Part shown: positions 7,440-16,100 of the stretch, piece after piece
Position numbering within the stretch: position 1 is the stretch's first letter
Layout: each line of letters opens with the position of its first letter
Assembly: GCA_964471235.1 (NCBI GenBank)
Contig: CAYYGL010000101.1
Span: 1 to 17,703 of the forward strand
Source of the DNA: CAYYGL01 sp964471235
GTDB taxonomy: Bacteria; Calditrichota; Calditrichia; RBG-13-44-9; J075
Length of the DNA stretch: 17,703 nucleotides
Reading direction: 5' to 3'
Notes under the pieces: model-generated
Seen by the model: only the letters and a program-made list of their open reading frames with translations
Database searches by the model: none
What the model was told of the DNA's origin: nothing
Made by a program: the position numbers and the translations under genes

Positions 7440-7719
7440 AAATCACCACAAGTTCACTCAGGATTTTATCACGAAGATATGGACTAATCGCAGCCTCTGT
7501 TAATAGATCAACTTTCTTCTGAAGTGCGATAGATAATTCCCGTTTTAGTTTAACTAAAGCAAGCAAGCTTTTGGGCTTAGAAAAATAAACCAATATATCA
7601 ATATCACTTGTCTCCGTAGCTTCTCCCCGAACGGTAGAACCAAAAACACCTAATTTTGAAACGTCATTTTTACGGCATATTTCAATTAAGCTATGCATGT
7701 CAATTGAAATTGTTTGCAT
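7429..7719 (-). CDS. mntA: MntA-like minimal nucleotidyltransferase antitoxin
   Basis: This 96-residue protein is a minimal nucleotidyltransferase (MNT, DNA polymerase beta-like fold) that acts as antitoxin to HepT. In the family, it transfers AMP to the toxin's active-site Tyr. The GSX10DXD signature is complete: G27-S28 and D39-I40-D41, with a third likely metal carboxylate at D71 (KKVDLL). Its length is normal for MntA. It is first in a two-gene minus-strand operon and overlaps hepT by 11 bases. The ATG is preceded by a weak AAGAG. Both genes are markedly AT-richer than the flanking genes, consistent with horizontal arrival. The antitoxin looks intact while the toxin is truncated, a combination the cell would tolerate. 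Confidence 0.88.
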   Translation of the reverse strand: MQTISIDMHSLIEICRKNDVSKLGVFGSTVRGEATETSDIDILVYFSKPKSLLALVKLKRELSIALQKKVDLLTEAAISPYLRDKILSELVVIYEA

Positions 7720-7964
7720 AAAATTCTCTTATTTTAGATTGTTTCTACCTATTCTCTTTCTTCTATTCAACTTTAAAAAAGCACTGCTAAGGAATTTTTT
7801 CTTGTTTTTTGCCACCAATCCAGCTTTATTTATTCGGACAACTCCCACTCTTATTCTTTTGTTAACTGACTTTTCTCAACAATTTCCTCGATGCACAATC
7901 GCTAAAGAAATTCCTGAATGTAAGGAAAAGAGACTAATTGTTTTAGAAATTTTAAAATGGCTTT
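7720..7964. other. AT-rich spacer upstream of mntA
   Basis: This AT-rich stretch must hold the promoter for the minus-strand mntA-hepT pair, but I could not single one out. A plus-strand open frame (7697-7966) crosses it, rich in Phe and Leu. It has no ribosome binding site, overlaps mntA's start, and ends exactly at the edge of the transposable element, so I do not call it a gene. Confidence 0.4.
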
Positions 7965-8148
7965 GAGTTGTGTCCACAATTTTGTGTAAAATTGAGTTGG
8001 TTTTTAACCATTGGTAGGCGCAGGCTTTTCCCAACGGGATGCCTTCGGCAACGCCTGCGCTATTTTACCGCAATCCCGTCGTGACGGGATGCGGTTACCA
8101 GTATATTTTTTCCCGTATATAAATTTACACATAATTCTGGACTCAATC
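7965..8148. mobile_element. 184-bp MITE-like element with TIRs and 7-bp target duplication
   Basis: Imperfect terminal inverted repeats of 26 bp lie at 7968-7993 and 8122-8147 and match at 22 of 26 positions; the left one reads TTGTGTCCACAATTTTGTGT at its outer end. Both element ends start with GA. The sequence TGGCTTT occurs directly outside each end (7958-7964 and 8149-8155), as expected for a target-site duplication. No protein is encoded. The core (8012-8100) is GC-rich and strongly folded. GCGCAGGC (8018-8025) pairs with GCCTGCGC (8053-8060), ATCCCGTC (8073-8080) pairs with GACGGGAT (8083-8090), and TGGTA/TACCA closes the outside. From memory, the ends resemble IS256/Mutator-type termini, which usually duplicate 8-9 bp, so the family is uncertain. 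It would need a transposase in trans. Confidence 0.7.
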
Positions 8149-8856
8149 TGGCTTTATCACCTTTGAATGAAATTTGAATCATTAGATACTACCCATGAAA
8201 TATGTTTATTAATAATCAAATTTAGTATGTTTAAAGACAAATTCAAGCCTTTTTCTTGGTGTGCATTTGGTGTGCATTAGGATTTACTTAAACAGTTGGA
8301 AGTTCCGCCCGGGATGTTGACGGATTCATTTCTCCAAAAAATGCAATGATTAAGGTATCTGCTACTCCCCCACCAGAAAGTTGTGGATTTAATTACCACC
8401 ACATCCCTCATAGCAGGATATGGAAGATATTTTATTTTGATGCCTAAAGAAGTCATGTTAAGCTGCGGATTTCTGACAAGAACTTCACATAGGCATCATT
8501 GCGAGAAAAGCGGCATCTTTACGTATTAACGTAGTCACTATAATGAAATAGTCCTCATTGTCATTAGTTTCTCCAAATAGTTTTAAAAAAAGGCATTTGA
8601 GCAACCTAACGGTAAAAAATCTCCCGGGTTGTCACTCAATACCATAAATGTTATGCAGCTTACTTCATTTCCCGCCTTGCTATGGTAAAATTGAATGTTG
8701 CCCGGGATAACTCGTCTCCGGAAAAGCATGGACACCGGAAGGTTAAACCGGTTGAGACAAAGAACTTAGTGGCAATTTGGTAACATGGCTATTGATGTAA
8801 CGTTCGCAGATTGTCATCAGTGAATTCACACTTAATTTAACACAGGAGGTTATTCT
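8149..8856. other. Gene-free AT-rich region
   Basis: I see no protein-coding gene, tRNA or rRNA in these roughly 700 bases. The only clear structure is an 11-bp tandem duplication near 8256 (listed separately). Stop codons are frequent in all frames, and no frame has a good ribosome binding site except the one opening the next gene at 8857. The 3' part (from about 8690) becomes GC-richer, with CCGG-rich short inverted repeats such as CCGGAAGGTTAAACCGG, and probably holds the promoter and leader of that gene. Together with the element before it, this reads as an old insertion hot spot. Confidence 0.5.
8256..8277 (+). repeat. 11-bp tandem repeat, two copies
   Basis: TTGGTGTGCAT occurs twice in direct succession (8256-8266 and 8267-8277), and the match runs one base further. 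It sits in the gene-free region after the transposable element. Its role is unknown; a protein-binding direct repeat or a remnant of a lost gene's end are both possible. Confidence 0.6.
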
Positions 8857-9870
8857 ATGAACGCATTCAGTTTCACCAAACAGGAGCGTTTTCTTTCTCA
8901 GAAAATCCCATTCGTGGGAATGATAACGGTATTATTGCTGGTTGCAGTATCCATCATGCCTTTAGCGGCGCAGGGCAAGATGGCGGGGAAAAAAGAGCAG
9001 ATGATGAAAAAGATGATGAAAATGTTAAAAGAGAAAGCGCCGGCAAAAGATTATGTGCGTGCCCACGCCAAAGAACAAAAGCCTTTCGATTTATTGGGGG
9101 GTCCGATTCGGATCGAAATTTCCCAGAAGAGCGGCGGGGTATTTGTTGCGTTACCGGATAACCGCAAACTGGACCCGCGAATTTTCGGAACGCCGGAAGC
9201 TCCCCGGGCATTTGAAGGCACCCCGGGCATCACCGGGGTACCGGTAATGGCGCGCGAGGTCAAAGATGGGGCGTATACAACCATGAAAATGAAATCCCCC
9301 TTTGGCGACAAATACATTGTGATGGCCAATGGGAAATTGAGCATCAAAGCGGTAGATGCCACCGCAACCGATGCCGCCGTTACCAAAGACCAGGTTCAAC
9401 TGGAAGCCAGTTGGCAGGATAAAGACGGAAACACGTACACCGTAAAGTGCAATAAAGTGGCGGCGCACGGATTGGAGTTTCCCACCTTTGGCGGTGTGGC
9501 AACCAATTTAATTCTGCACGGCTTTACCGGGCTGGGCACTCCGTTAATGCCCAGTGAATATACCTATTTTGCCTTCTGGGGAATGGGAATGGTGAGTAAA
9601 AACGGAAAAGTGCTGGATCAACCGCGGTTGGTTCACGGCATGTTAACCGAATACGTGCGCGGGGATGGCTATCGTCTGGATTTCGATAAAGATGTCAGCC
9701 CGGGGCGTCGACAATTCCATCTGATGGTGGCACCCTTTAAACCCGATATGGAGAATATGACCTATACAAAATCGCCGGTAAAGACTGGTTTTAAACTGCC
9801 AAACGGAATGATGCTTCCTTTCTGGCATGTGATGTTTGAAAACCTGGAGATTAATGCCAGCCGACAATAG
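8857..9870 (+). CDS. Exported Met-rich protein of unknown function
   Basis: I do not recognise this 337-residue protein. It begins with a long n-region and a signal sequence: a hydrophobic core at about 18-36, then PLAAQ, suggesting cleavage near residue 39. The mature N-terminus carries a Lys/Met cluster (MMKKMMKMLKEK, about 49-60). The remainder is predicted to be beta-rich and globular, with Gly-rich loops and scattered His residues (for example 204, 221, 260, 288, 324). Methionines are also abundant near the C-terminus (GMMLPFWHVMFEN). The start is secure: CACAGGAGG lies 7 bases before the ATG. A terminator follows at 9894-9942. The next gene is a copper-binding cupredoxin, and Met/His richness is common in periplasmic copper handlers. 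A role in copper chemistry is therefore a reasonable guess, but only a guess. There is one Cys, at about residue 198. Confidence 0.8.
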   Translation: MNAFSFTKQERFLSQKIPFVGMITVLLLVAVSIMPLAAQGKMAGKKEQMMKKMMKMLKEKAPAKDYVRAHAKEQKPFDLLGGPIRIEISQKSGGVFVALPDNRKLDPRIFGTPEAPRAFEGTPGITGVPVMAREVKDGAYTTMKMKSPFGDKYIVMANGKLSIKAVDATATDAAVTKDQVQLEASWQDKDGNTYTVKCNKVAAHGLEFPTFGGVATNLILHGFTGLGTPLMPSEYTYFAFWGMGMVSKNGKVLDQPRLVHGMLTEYVRGDGYRLDFDKDVSPGRRQFHLMVAPFKPDMENMTYTKSPVKTGFKLPNGMMLPFWHVMFENLEINASRQ

Positions 9871-9893
9871 TTGTGAAACATGGCTTGATAACC

Positions 9894-9942
9894 GGGCGGC
9901 AGGAAACCAGAAATTTTCGGGATACCTGTCGCCCATTTTTTT
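9894..9942 (+). terminator. Rho-independent terminator
   Basis: GGGCGGCAGG (9894-9903) pairs with CCTGTCGCCC (9925-9934) with one mismatch over a 21-base loop, followed by ATTTTTTT. It ends the Met-rich protein's transcript, so the cupredoxin after it probably has its own promoter or depends on read-through. Confidence 0.75.
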
Positions 9943-10041
9943 GAATTCTTGTGCACGGGCAGAACCATCTCCCGGCAGGAATACCCATTAACTCGACGCA
10001 ATGAACGAAGGAACATATCGACAACGAAATGAGGATAAAGA

Positions 10042-10452
10042 ATGATGTTAAAGAAGTTTATTTTTACCATGTTGATGAGCAGTATACTTTTTTTTCAACC
10101 CTGGGTTTATGGAAAAGACGGAGGCAAAAAAGTTCAACCGGCAGCCGTTATTACCATGTCGAATTTACTGAAATTTGAACCGGCAGAGGTAACCGTTACC
10201 GCCGGGGAAACGGTGCTCTGGAAAAACAGTTCCCTGCTGGTTCATACCGTTACAGCAGATTCCAGCCTGGTTGCCAATCCGGCGAATGTTGCCCTGCCGA
10301 AGGGCGCGGCTCCTTTTAACTCCGGCAATATTGAACCGGAGGGAACATTTCAGCATACCTTTACGGTTCCCGGGAAGTACCGCTATTTTTGCATCCCCCA
10401 TGAAGCGGCAAAGATGATTGGAGAGATTATTGTCAAACCCAAACCGGAGTAA
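10042..10452 (+). CDS. Plastocyanin-like type I copper protein
   Basis: This is a small periplasmic blue-copper electron carrier of 136 residues in the plastocyanin/amicyanin class. A signal peptide covers roughly residues 1-24 (hydrophobic FIFTMLMSSILFF, ending near VYG). The four type I copper ligands are all present: H68 in LVHTV, then C117, H120 and M125 in YFCIPHEAAKM, which keeps the CX2HX4M spacing of plastocyanins. The FEPAEVTVTAGETVLWKN segment is the usual first half of the fold. Proteins of this class shuttle electrons between membrane complexes and periplasmic oxidases or reductases; the partner here is not visible. The start at 10042 has GAGG upstream, and an adjacent ATG at 10045 is equally possible. 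A strong terminator follows at 10481-10514. Confidence 0.92.
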   Translation: MMLKKFIFTMLMSSILFFQPWVYGKDGGKKVQPAAVITMSNLLKFEPAEVTVTAGETVLWKNSSLLVHTVTADSSLVANPANVALPKGAAPFNSGNIEPEGTFQHTFTVPGKYRYFCIPHEAAKMIGEIIVKPKPE

Positions 10453-10480
10453 GGCACCGGGAAAGACACAAGGTTGCCAG

Positions 10481-10514
10481 GACGTGACACGGCTTCGGCT
10501 GTGTCACGTCTTTT
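10481..10514 (+). terminator. Strong Rho-independent terminator with TTCG loop
   Basis: GACGTGACAC (10481-10490) pairs perfectly with GTGTCACGTC (10501-10510). The stem continues inward as GGC/GCT around a stable TTCG tetraloop, and TTTT follows. It closes the cupredoxin transcript. Read from the other strand it lacks a T-run, so it probably does not terminate the converging polymerase gene. Confidence 0.88.
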
Positions 10515-10591
10515 GGTTAGGGCGGTGCCGGGCAGCAATGCCCGAACGCAACGGTACTTTCATCGGATGTTCATCCACTCCTTTCCGTCTG

Positions 10592-12907
10592 TTAATCAAA
10601 TAACGATAACTGCGAGGGCGTCAGCAGTTCCTGAAAAGAAAGCCCCAGCAGTCCCAACACGGAATCGGCAATCGGGCGGAGCTGTTTATCAATATAATGC
10701 TGGTAATCAATTTTGGGGGGGTGAAGCTCCACCGGCACGGGTCCCTCCGGGGTGATCACATAGCGAACTTCCCGCACGGTGCTGTTCAGCATCCGGGCAG
10801 CCCGAACGTGTGGGGCAACATGTTTGGTGTACTCGGAAACATCTTTCCGGAGACGCTTGCGATACACCAGTTTCTCATCCAACGCCCCTGCCTTCAAGGA
10901 TTTTACCAGGTCTCGCACCCAGCGACGGATATCATCCCCGTGCAGCAACCGCCAGTATAATTCATATTGAAATTCCTTCGCCAACAGCGTCCAATCGGTG
11001 CGAACATATTCCATGCCCACAAACTCCAGCGCTTCCCTGCCATCCCGCACCTTCAACCCGGCATAGCGTTTCCGCGCCCCGCCAGCTTTTGCCCGGGCAA
11101 TGGGCAGCACAAATTTGCGGTAATATTTCTCGAACTCCATCTCCAGGTAGGAAGTGACCCCCATCTTTTTCAACTCCATTTCCCAGTGCCGATTCAATCG
11201 TTCCGCTATCGCTTTCCCGGCGCTTACCGGCTGCGCTGTCTCTGCCGCCTTCAGCATCACGAAGACCGAATCGGTATCCCCGTAAAGCACCCGGTAGCCC
11301 TGTTTTTCCAGGAAGGATTTACAGCCTTTCAGCAGCCATTGCCCGGTGCCGGTGATGGCATTGGGCAGGTCCGGATGGTAGAACCGGCAGCCGGGGGAGC
11401 CCATCACCCCGTAAAAACTGTTCATCAGTATTTTGATTGCCTGCGAGAGGTGAACGTCGCCTTCCTGTTTTGCCCGGGCTCGCTGTTCCATTAATTGGGC
11501 AATGAACTCCGGAAGAATGTGTTCCACTGCAGAAAACCGATAACCATTGGGCGTAGTAATGGGATGATGAGTTGCCATCAACCGGGAGTAGGGATCGATT
11601 TTAAAGGAGCGGATGATAGAGGGGTACAGGCTTTTGAAATCCAGCACCACCACATGCTCATAGATGCCGGGGTGAGGTTCCATCACATATCCCCCGGCGG
11701 CATGGTCCCGCACGTTGATGTCAGCCACATTGGGTGCCACAAAGCCCTTGCGGTGCAGTCGGGGCAGGACGTAATGGTCAAACGCCGCGCTGGAAAGCCC
11801 CACCTCGTTCAACAACAGCCCGGAAATCTGGGAACGGCGCACCAGCAATTCCAGCAATCCGGTGCGGCGAAATATTTCCGTCACCAGAATGCAATCCTGG
11901 AGATTATATCGCGCCAGCGCCGCTTTATCTTCCCGAAACAAGCGCTCGATTTCTTCGACTTTATCCTCACCGGGAGAAATCAATTTGCCGCTGCCCACCA
12001 CCTGTTGGGCAACGGCTTCCAGGGTGTAATCTTCAAAGGTGAAGAAGGCACCCCGTAGAGCCGGGGGACCGTCCAGAACGACCCTGCCGGGAACATCGGC
12101 GACATATCCGCCGCTGCTACGCTGACGAATCGCAACCATCTCCCGACGCCTGCCAAACGCAAATGGAATGTGATACTCCCGGTACTTCTTTTCCAGAAAC
12201 CGTAAATCAAACCCCACCACATGCCAGCCGATGAGAATATCCGGGTCGATCTCCTCTATCCAGTCGATAACTGCTTTTAACATGTCCGGTTCAGCGGGAT
12301 AGAAGACCACCTCTGGCATTCCTTTTGGTAAAGCTTGGGGTTCGCCAACCATAAACACCCGACGGCGCTCTCCTTTGCGGCCGGTAACGTGAAAGGCAAC
12401 GGAATAGAGGTGCCTGCCGTTCATATCGGTCTCAATATCCAGCGAGGCAACCACAAATTCCGGTTCTACCTGGCAGGGTTCGAATTTGGGATTGCGGAAC
12501 CCGATCAACTGACCGTTGACCATCATTTTCCCGGTTATCCTGGCGCCGGCATGGATGAAACGTTCCATTAAATAGCGCCGGTCGGGTTGAATATCCGCTT
12601 CGTAAGTAGGGATACCGGCATCCCGCAGGATCCGTTCTGCCCGGCGCAATGCCTGTTGCGTGGGGAAATAGAGGGCATCCACCGGATCGCCGGCGAAGGT
12701 ACGCAATTCAACCTCTTTCCGCCTGACGTGTGCCAGGGGGTCCGGCAAACGGGCTGTTCGGGAGATAAAAAACACCGGCTGTTGATTATCCACTATCACC
12801 TCTACGGTGCCTTCGCCGGGGGAAATTCCGTAAAAGCGCAGCAGCAATTTGCCGTTCACATCCCGCCACTCGCCGGTTAACAAAAACAGATCAATCGTTT
12901 TCTGCAT
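10592..12907 (-). CDS. polB: DNA polymerase II (family B, E. coli PolB type)
   Basis: This is a family B DNA polymerase of the E. coli Pol II type, a proofreading enzyme used in repair and translesion restart. It has 771 residues from the chosen start, against 783 in E. coli. Exonuclease motifs: LDIETD (156-161), GWHVVGFD (227-234) and YNLQD (334-338). Polymerase motifs: DFKSLYPSII (423-432), KILMNSFYG (492-500) and YGDTDS (542-547). Long stretches elsewhere also match E. coli Pol II as I remember it, such as VRTDWT, LVYRKRLR and VAPHVRAAR. The protein ends in QLSLFD, a near-perfect sliding-clamp binding pentamer (QLSLF), matching E. coli's C-terminal QLGLF. The Exo II motif has His where E. 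coli has Asn. The start is uncertain: ATG at 12907 fits the family's N-terminus, while an upstream TTG at 12943 has GAGG before it and would add 12 residues. It is convergent with the cupredoxin gene and divergent from the sensor gene. Confidence 0.95.
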   Translation of the reverse strand: MQKTIDLFLLTGEWRDVNGKLLLRFYGISPGEGTVEVIVDNQQPVFFISRTARLPDPLAHVRRKEVELRTFAGDPVDALYFPTQQALRRAERILRDAGIPTYEADIQPDRRYLMERFIHAGARITGKMMVNGQLIGFRNPKFEPCQVEPEFVVASLDIETDMNGRHLYSVAFHVTGRKGERRRVFMVGEPQALPKGMPEVVFYPAEPDMLKAVIDWIEEIDPDILIGWHVVGFDLRFLEKKYREYHIPFAFGRRREMVAIRQRSSGGYVADVPGRVVLDGPPALRGAFFTFEDYTLEAVAQQVVGSGKLISPGEDKVEEIERLFREDKAALARYNLQDCILVTEIFRRTGLLELLVRRSQISGLLLNEVGLSSAAFDHYVLPRLHRKGFVAPNVADINVRDHAAGGYVMEPHPGIYEHVVVLDFKSLYPSIIRSFKIDPYSRLMATHHPITTPNGYRFSAVEHILPEFIAQLMEQRARAKQEGDVHLSQAIKILMNSFYGVMGSPGCRFYHPDLPNAITGTGQWLLKGCKSFLEKQGYRVLYGDTDSVFVMLKAAETAQPVSAGKAIAERLNRHWEMELKKMGVTSYLEMEFEKYYRKFVLPIARAKAGGARKRYAGLKVRDGREALEFVGMEYVRTDWTLLAKEFQYELYWRLLHGDDIRRWVRDLVKSLKAGALDEKLVYRKRLRKDVSEYTKHVAPHVRAARMLNSTVREVRYVITPEGPVPVELHPPKIDYQHYIDKQLRPIADSVLGLLGLSFQELLTPSQLSLFD

Positions 12908-13025
12908 AAAGTTTCTCAACGACAGTTTTCTTCCGGAAAACAAATTACCTCATTCAACCGGGGAGTGCAAATGGAAACCAACCACGCCATCCGTTAGAAG
13001 CGGTATCCTCCCCCGGCACTTTTTT

Positions 13026-13054
13026 TTGGTATTTTGCCCAATATGGGTTATATT
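13026..13054 (+). promoter_or_regulatory. Candidate promoter of the hybrid sensor gene
   Basis: TTGGTA (13026-13031) and TATATT (13049-13054) are spaced by 17 bases, matching the sigma-70 consensus at 4 and 5 of 6 positions. They lie about 100 bases ahead of the sensor's ATG, in the spacer divergent from polB. If the host uses a Bacteroidota-type sigma factor, this match would mean less. Confidence 0.4.
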
Positions 13055-13155
13055 AGCTTCGGTCAAGCGACTTCTGAAACCCACTGGTCTTTTCCTCATC
13101 TCAGAACGATAGACTTTCATAAAATTGTTCAGGTTATTAAAGGAACTGATGAATT

Positions 13156-16100
13156 ATGGTGTGCCATACCCGATGCTGTATCGGAATATTGTTGCTTATG
13201 TTGATGGTTAGGGGATTATCCGCACAAGAAAGAGCCCCCCATTTACAACATCTGACCATTGAAGACGGTCTGTCGCAAAGCGCCATCTTTGCCCTGATGC
13301 AAGACCGCCAGGGATTCATCTGGATTGGTACCAAGGATGGGTTGAACCAATATGACGGTTATCACTTCACCGTTTTCCAGCATAACCCTTTTGATTCCAC
13401 TACCCTTTCCAGCAATTTTGTTACGGCTATTTTTGAAGACAGCCGGGGGTACCTGTGGGTGGGAACGCGGGAAGGGGGGCTGAACCGGATGGATAGAAAC
13501 AATGAGCAATTCCGGCATTATCGACATAACTCGCAGCATCCCGGCAGCCCGAGTGATAACCGCATCACCGCGATTACGGAAGATAAGAGCGGCACTCTGT
13601 GGATTGGCACAGTGCGGGAATTAAACCGGCTTCCAGGAAAAGAGATTGAAAAAAAATCACCGGTTTTTCAGAAGTTGGCTCATGATCCTCAAAATCCGCA
13701 CAGTTTAAGCCATAATTCCGTAGAAGCGTTATTGGTCGACTCGGAAGGATTTCTCTGGGTTGGCACCCGTCAGGGGTTGAATCGCCTCAACCTGTCACAA
13801 CCGGCTCGGTTAAATTTCCAATTTGATCGTTTCGATGCCGGTCCTCCAGGTTCCGGGAAATTACTGGATGACTGTATCTTCTCAATTTACCAATCCGCCC
13901 GGGGCACAATTTGGGTTGGCACTATTTCCGGATTAAACCGCCTGCAAAAAAATTCCCATACATTTACCCAATTCCCCAATCGTTATCATATTTACCGGAA
14001 GGGGTGGGGAGCTATATCGGATATGGAAGAGGACCCTACCGGTAAATTATGGCTAACTACCCCGGATGAGTTGATGATTTTCAATCCTGCTACCGGACAA
14101 TATCAGACGATGAAAAATGACCCCTTGAATCCGGCAAGTTTGAGCAGTAACGGTCTTTCCCGAATTATTCGGGACCGCTCCGATGTGTTATGGATTGGCA
14201 CCAATGGGTATGGTTTAAATTTGTTTGATACCAAGGCGGAGCGTTTTTTTACCTACCGGCGCCCCCGCAATTTTAAATCGCGTATCTCTCGCTTCAGCAT
14301 CACCGCGATTCTGGAAGATAACCAGGAAAATCTCTGGATTGGTGCGGATGTTCTTTACCGGTGGAATCGTCATACCGGCAACCTAATTTCCTTTGAAACC
14401 GATTCGCATCATCCCCGGGATTTTGGTAATACCGGTATCTGGTCAATGGTACTGGATGAGAATGGCATGCTGTGGGCGGCAGGATACGAAGGCTTGTATC
14501 GTTATACTCTCACCAGCGGCACTTATCGGCATTTTACGGCTCGTGCCGATTCCAACCGGGGTTTAATGGAAAAAGTGGCACTGAACGTTTTTTTAGACCG
14601 GGATGGATTCCTGTGGGTTGCCACCGAGAACTATTTCAGTCGCTACAATACCGCCACGGATCGATTTACCCATTACCGATATCGCCGACGACCGGCTACC
14701 CGGGCTGTCTCGTTTACCGACACCTATCAAGACCGGGAGGGGATTTTCTGGCTGGCAACCGATGGTGGTCTGGTACGGTTTGATCCGAAAACGGAAATTT
14801 TCCGGTATTATGTGAACAATCCGGCGGATTCCAACAGTTTGAGCAACAATGTGGTGCTTTCCATTTGCGAATCTGTTAACGAGCCGGAGAAAATTTTGTG
14901 GCTGGGCACTGCCGGCGGTGGTTTGAATCGATTTTATAAAAAAGAGGAGCGATTTGACCATATTACCGAAACGCAAGGGTTACCAAACAATGTGATTTAC
15001 GGCATCCTGCCGGATGAACTCGGGAACTTGTGGTTAAGCACGAACCGGGGGGTATCCCGCTTTACCCCTGCCACCGGGGAAATCCGCAATTTTGATGTTA
15101 ATGACGGCTTGCAAAGCAATGAATTTAACACCGGTGCTTATTTCAAAAGCCGCTCCGGGGAGATGTTTTTCGGCGGAATTCAGGGGCTGACTTACTTCTT
15201 CCCGGCACGCATTATGGACAATCCCCATATCCCCAATGTGGTGATTACCGGCTTGCGGATTTTTAACCGGGAAGTTACGCCGGAAATTGCTCCGGATGTG
15301 TTGCAGAAAGTAATTACCCGGAGCAAGGAGATTACTCTATCCTACCGGCAGAATGTCGTCACATTCGAGTTTGCGGCTCTGGATTACTCCACCTCATCGC
15401 GAAATCAATATGCTTATAAAATGGAAGGATTTAATGACGATTGGATTTTCAATGGAGTTTCACGGAACGCCACATTCACGAACCTGCCACCCGGTAAATA
15501 TATTTTCCGGGTAAAAGGTTCGAATAACGACGGGATCTGGAATGAGAATGGCGCCTCTCTAATCGTGATGGTGGCACCACCTCCCTGGCGCACCTGGTGG
15601 GCATACCTGTTCTACGGCATGGCAATTCTCGGCGCACTTTATGGTATCCGCCGTTACGAACTCAACCGCATCCGGCTGAAAAATCGGCTCAAAGTGGAAC
15701 AGGTAGCGGGGGACAAATTGCGAGAACTTGATCAGATGAGAACCCAATTCTTCGCCAACATTTCGCATGAATTCCGCACCCCGCTCACGTTGATTTTGGG
15801 TCAAATTGACCGGGTGTTAAGCACCGCTTCTAACCGGGAAGAAAAAAATCGTCTGGAAATTGCCCTGCGCAATGCCCACCGGTTGCTGCGACTGATCAAC
15901 CAGTTGTTAGACCTCTCCAGGCTGGAAGCGGGCAGCATGCCATTAAAGGCAGTTCCGGCAAATATCATCCCGTTTCTCAAAAACGTATTTTATGCTTTCG
16001 AATCGCTGGCAGAGGAAAAACATATTTCCCTGGAGTTTCATTGTTCCCGGCACTCAATCCGGGTGAATTATGAACCGGATAAGTTGGAGAAGGTATTTTT

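Noticed and set aside
7697..7966. Plus-strand open frame of 89 codons, Phe/Leu-rich
   Set aside because: It has no ribosome binding site, overlaps the mntA start on the other strand, has low-complexity composition from AT-rich DNA, and ends at the transposable element's edge.
8256..8277. Tandem TTGGTGTGCAT repeat considered as a CRISPR or att site
   Set aside because: There are only two adjacent copies without spacers, and no integrase or cas gene is in the window.
8690..8760. CCGG-rich inverted repeats considered as a tRNA or small RNA gene
   Set aside because: No cloverleaf, anticodon stem or T-loop consensus could be fitted.
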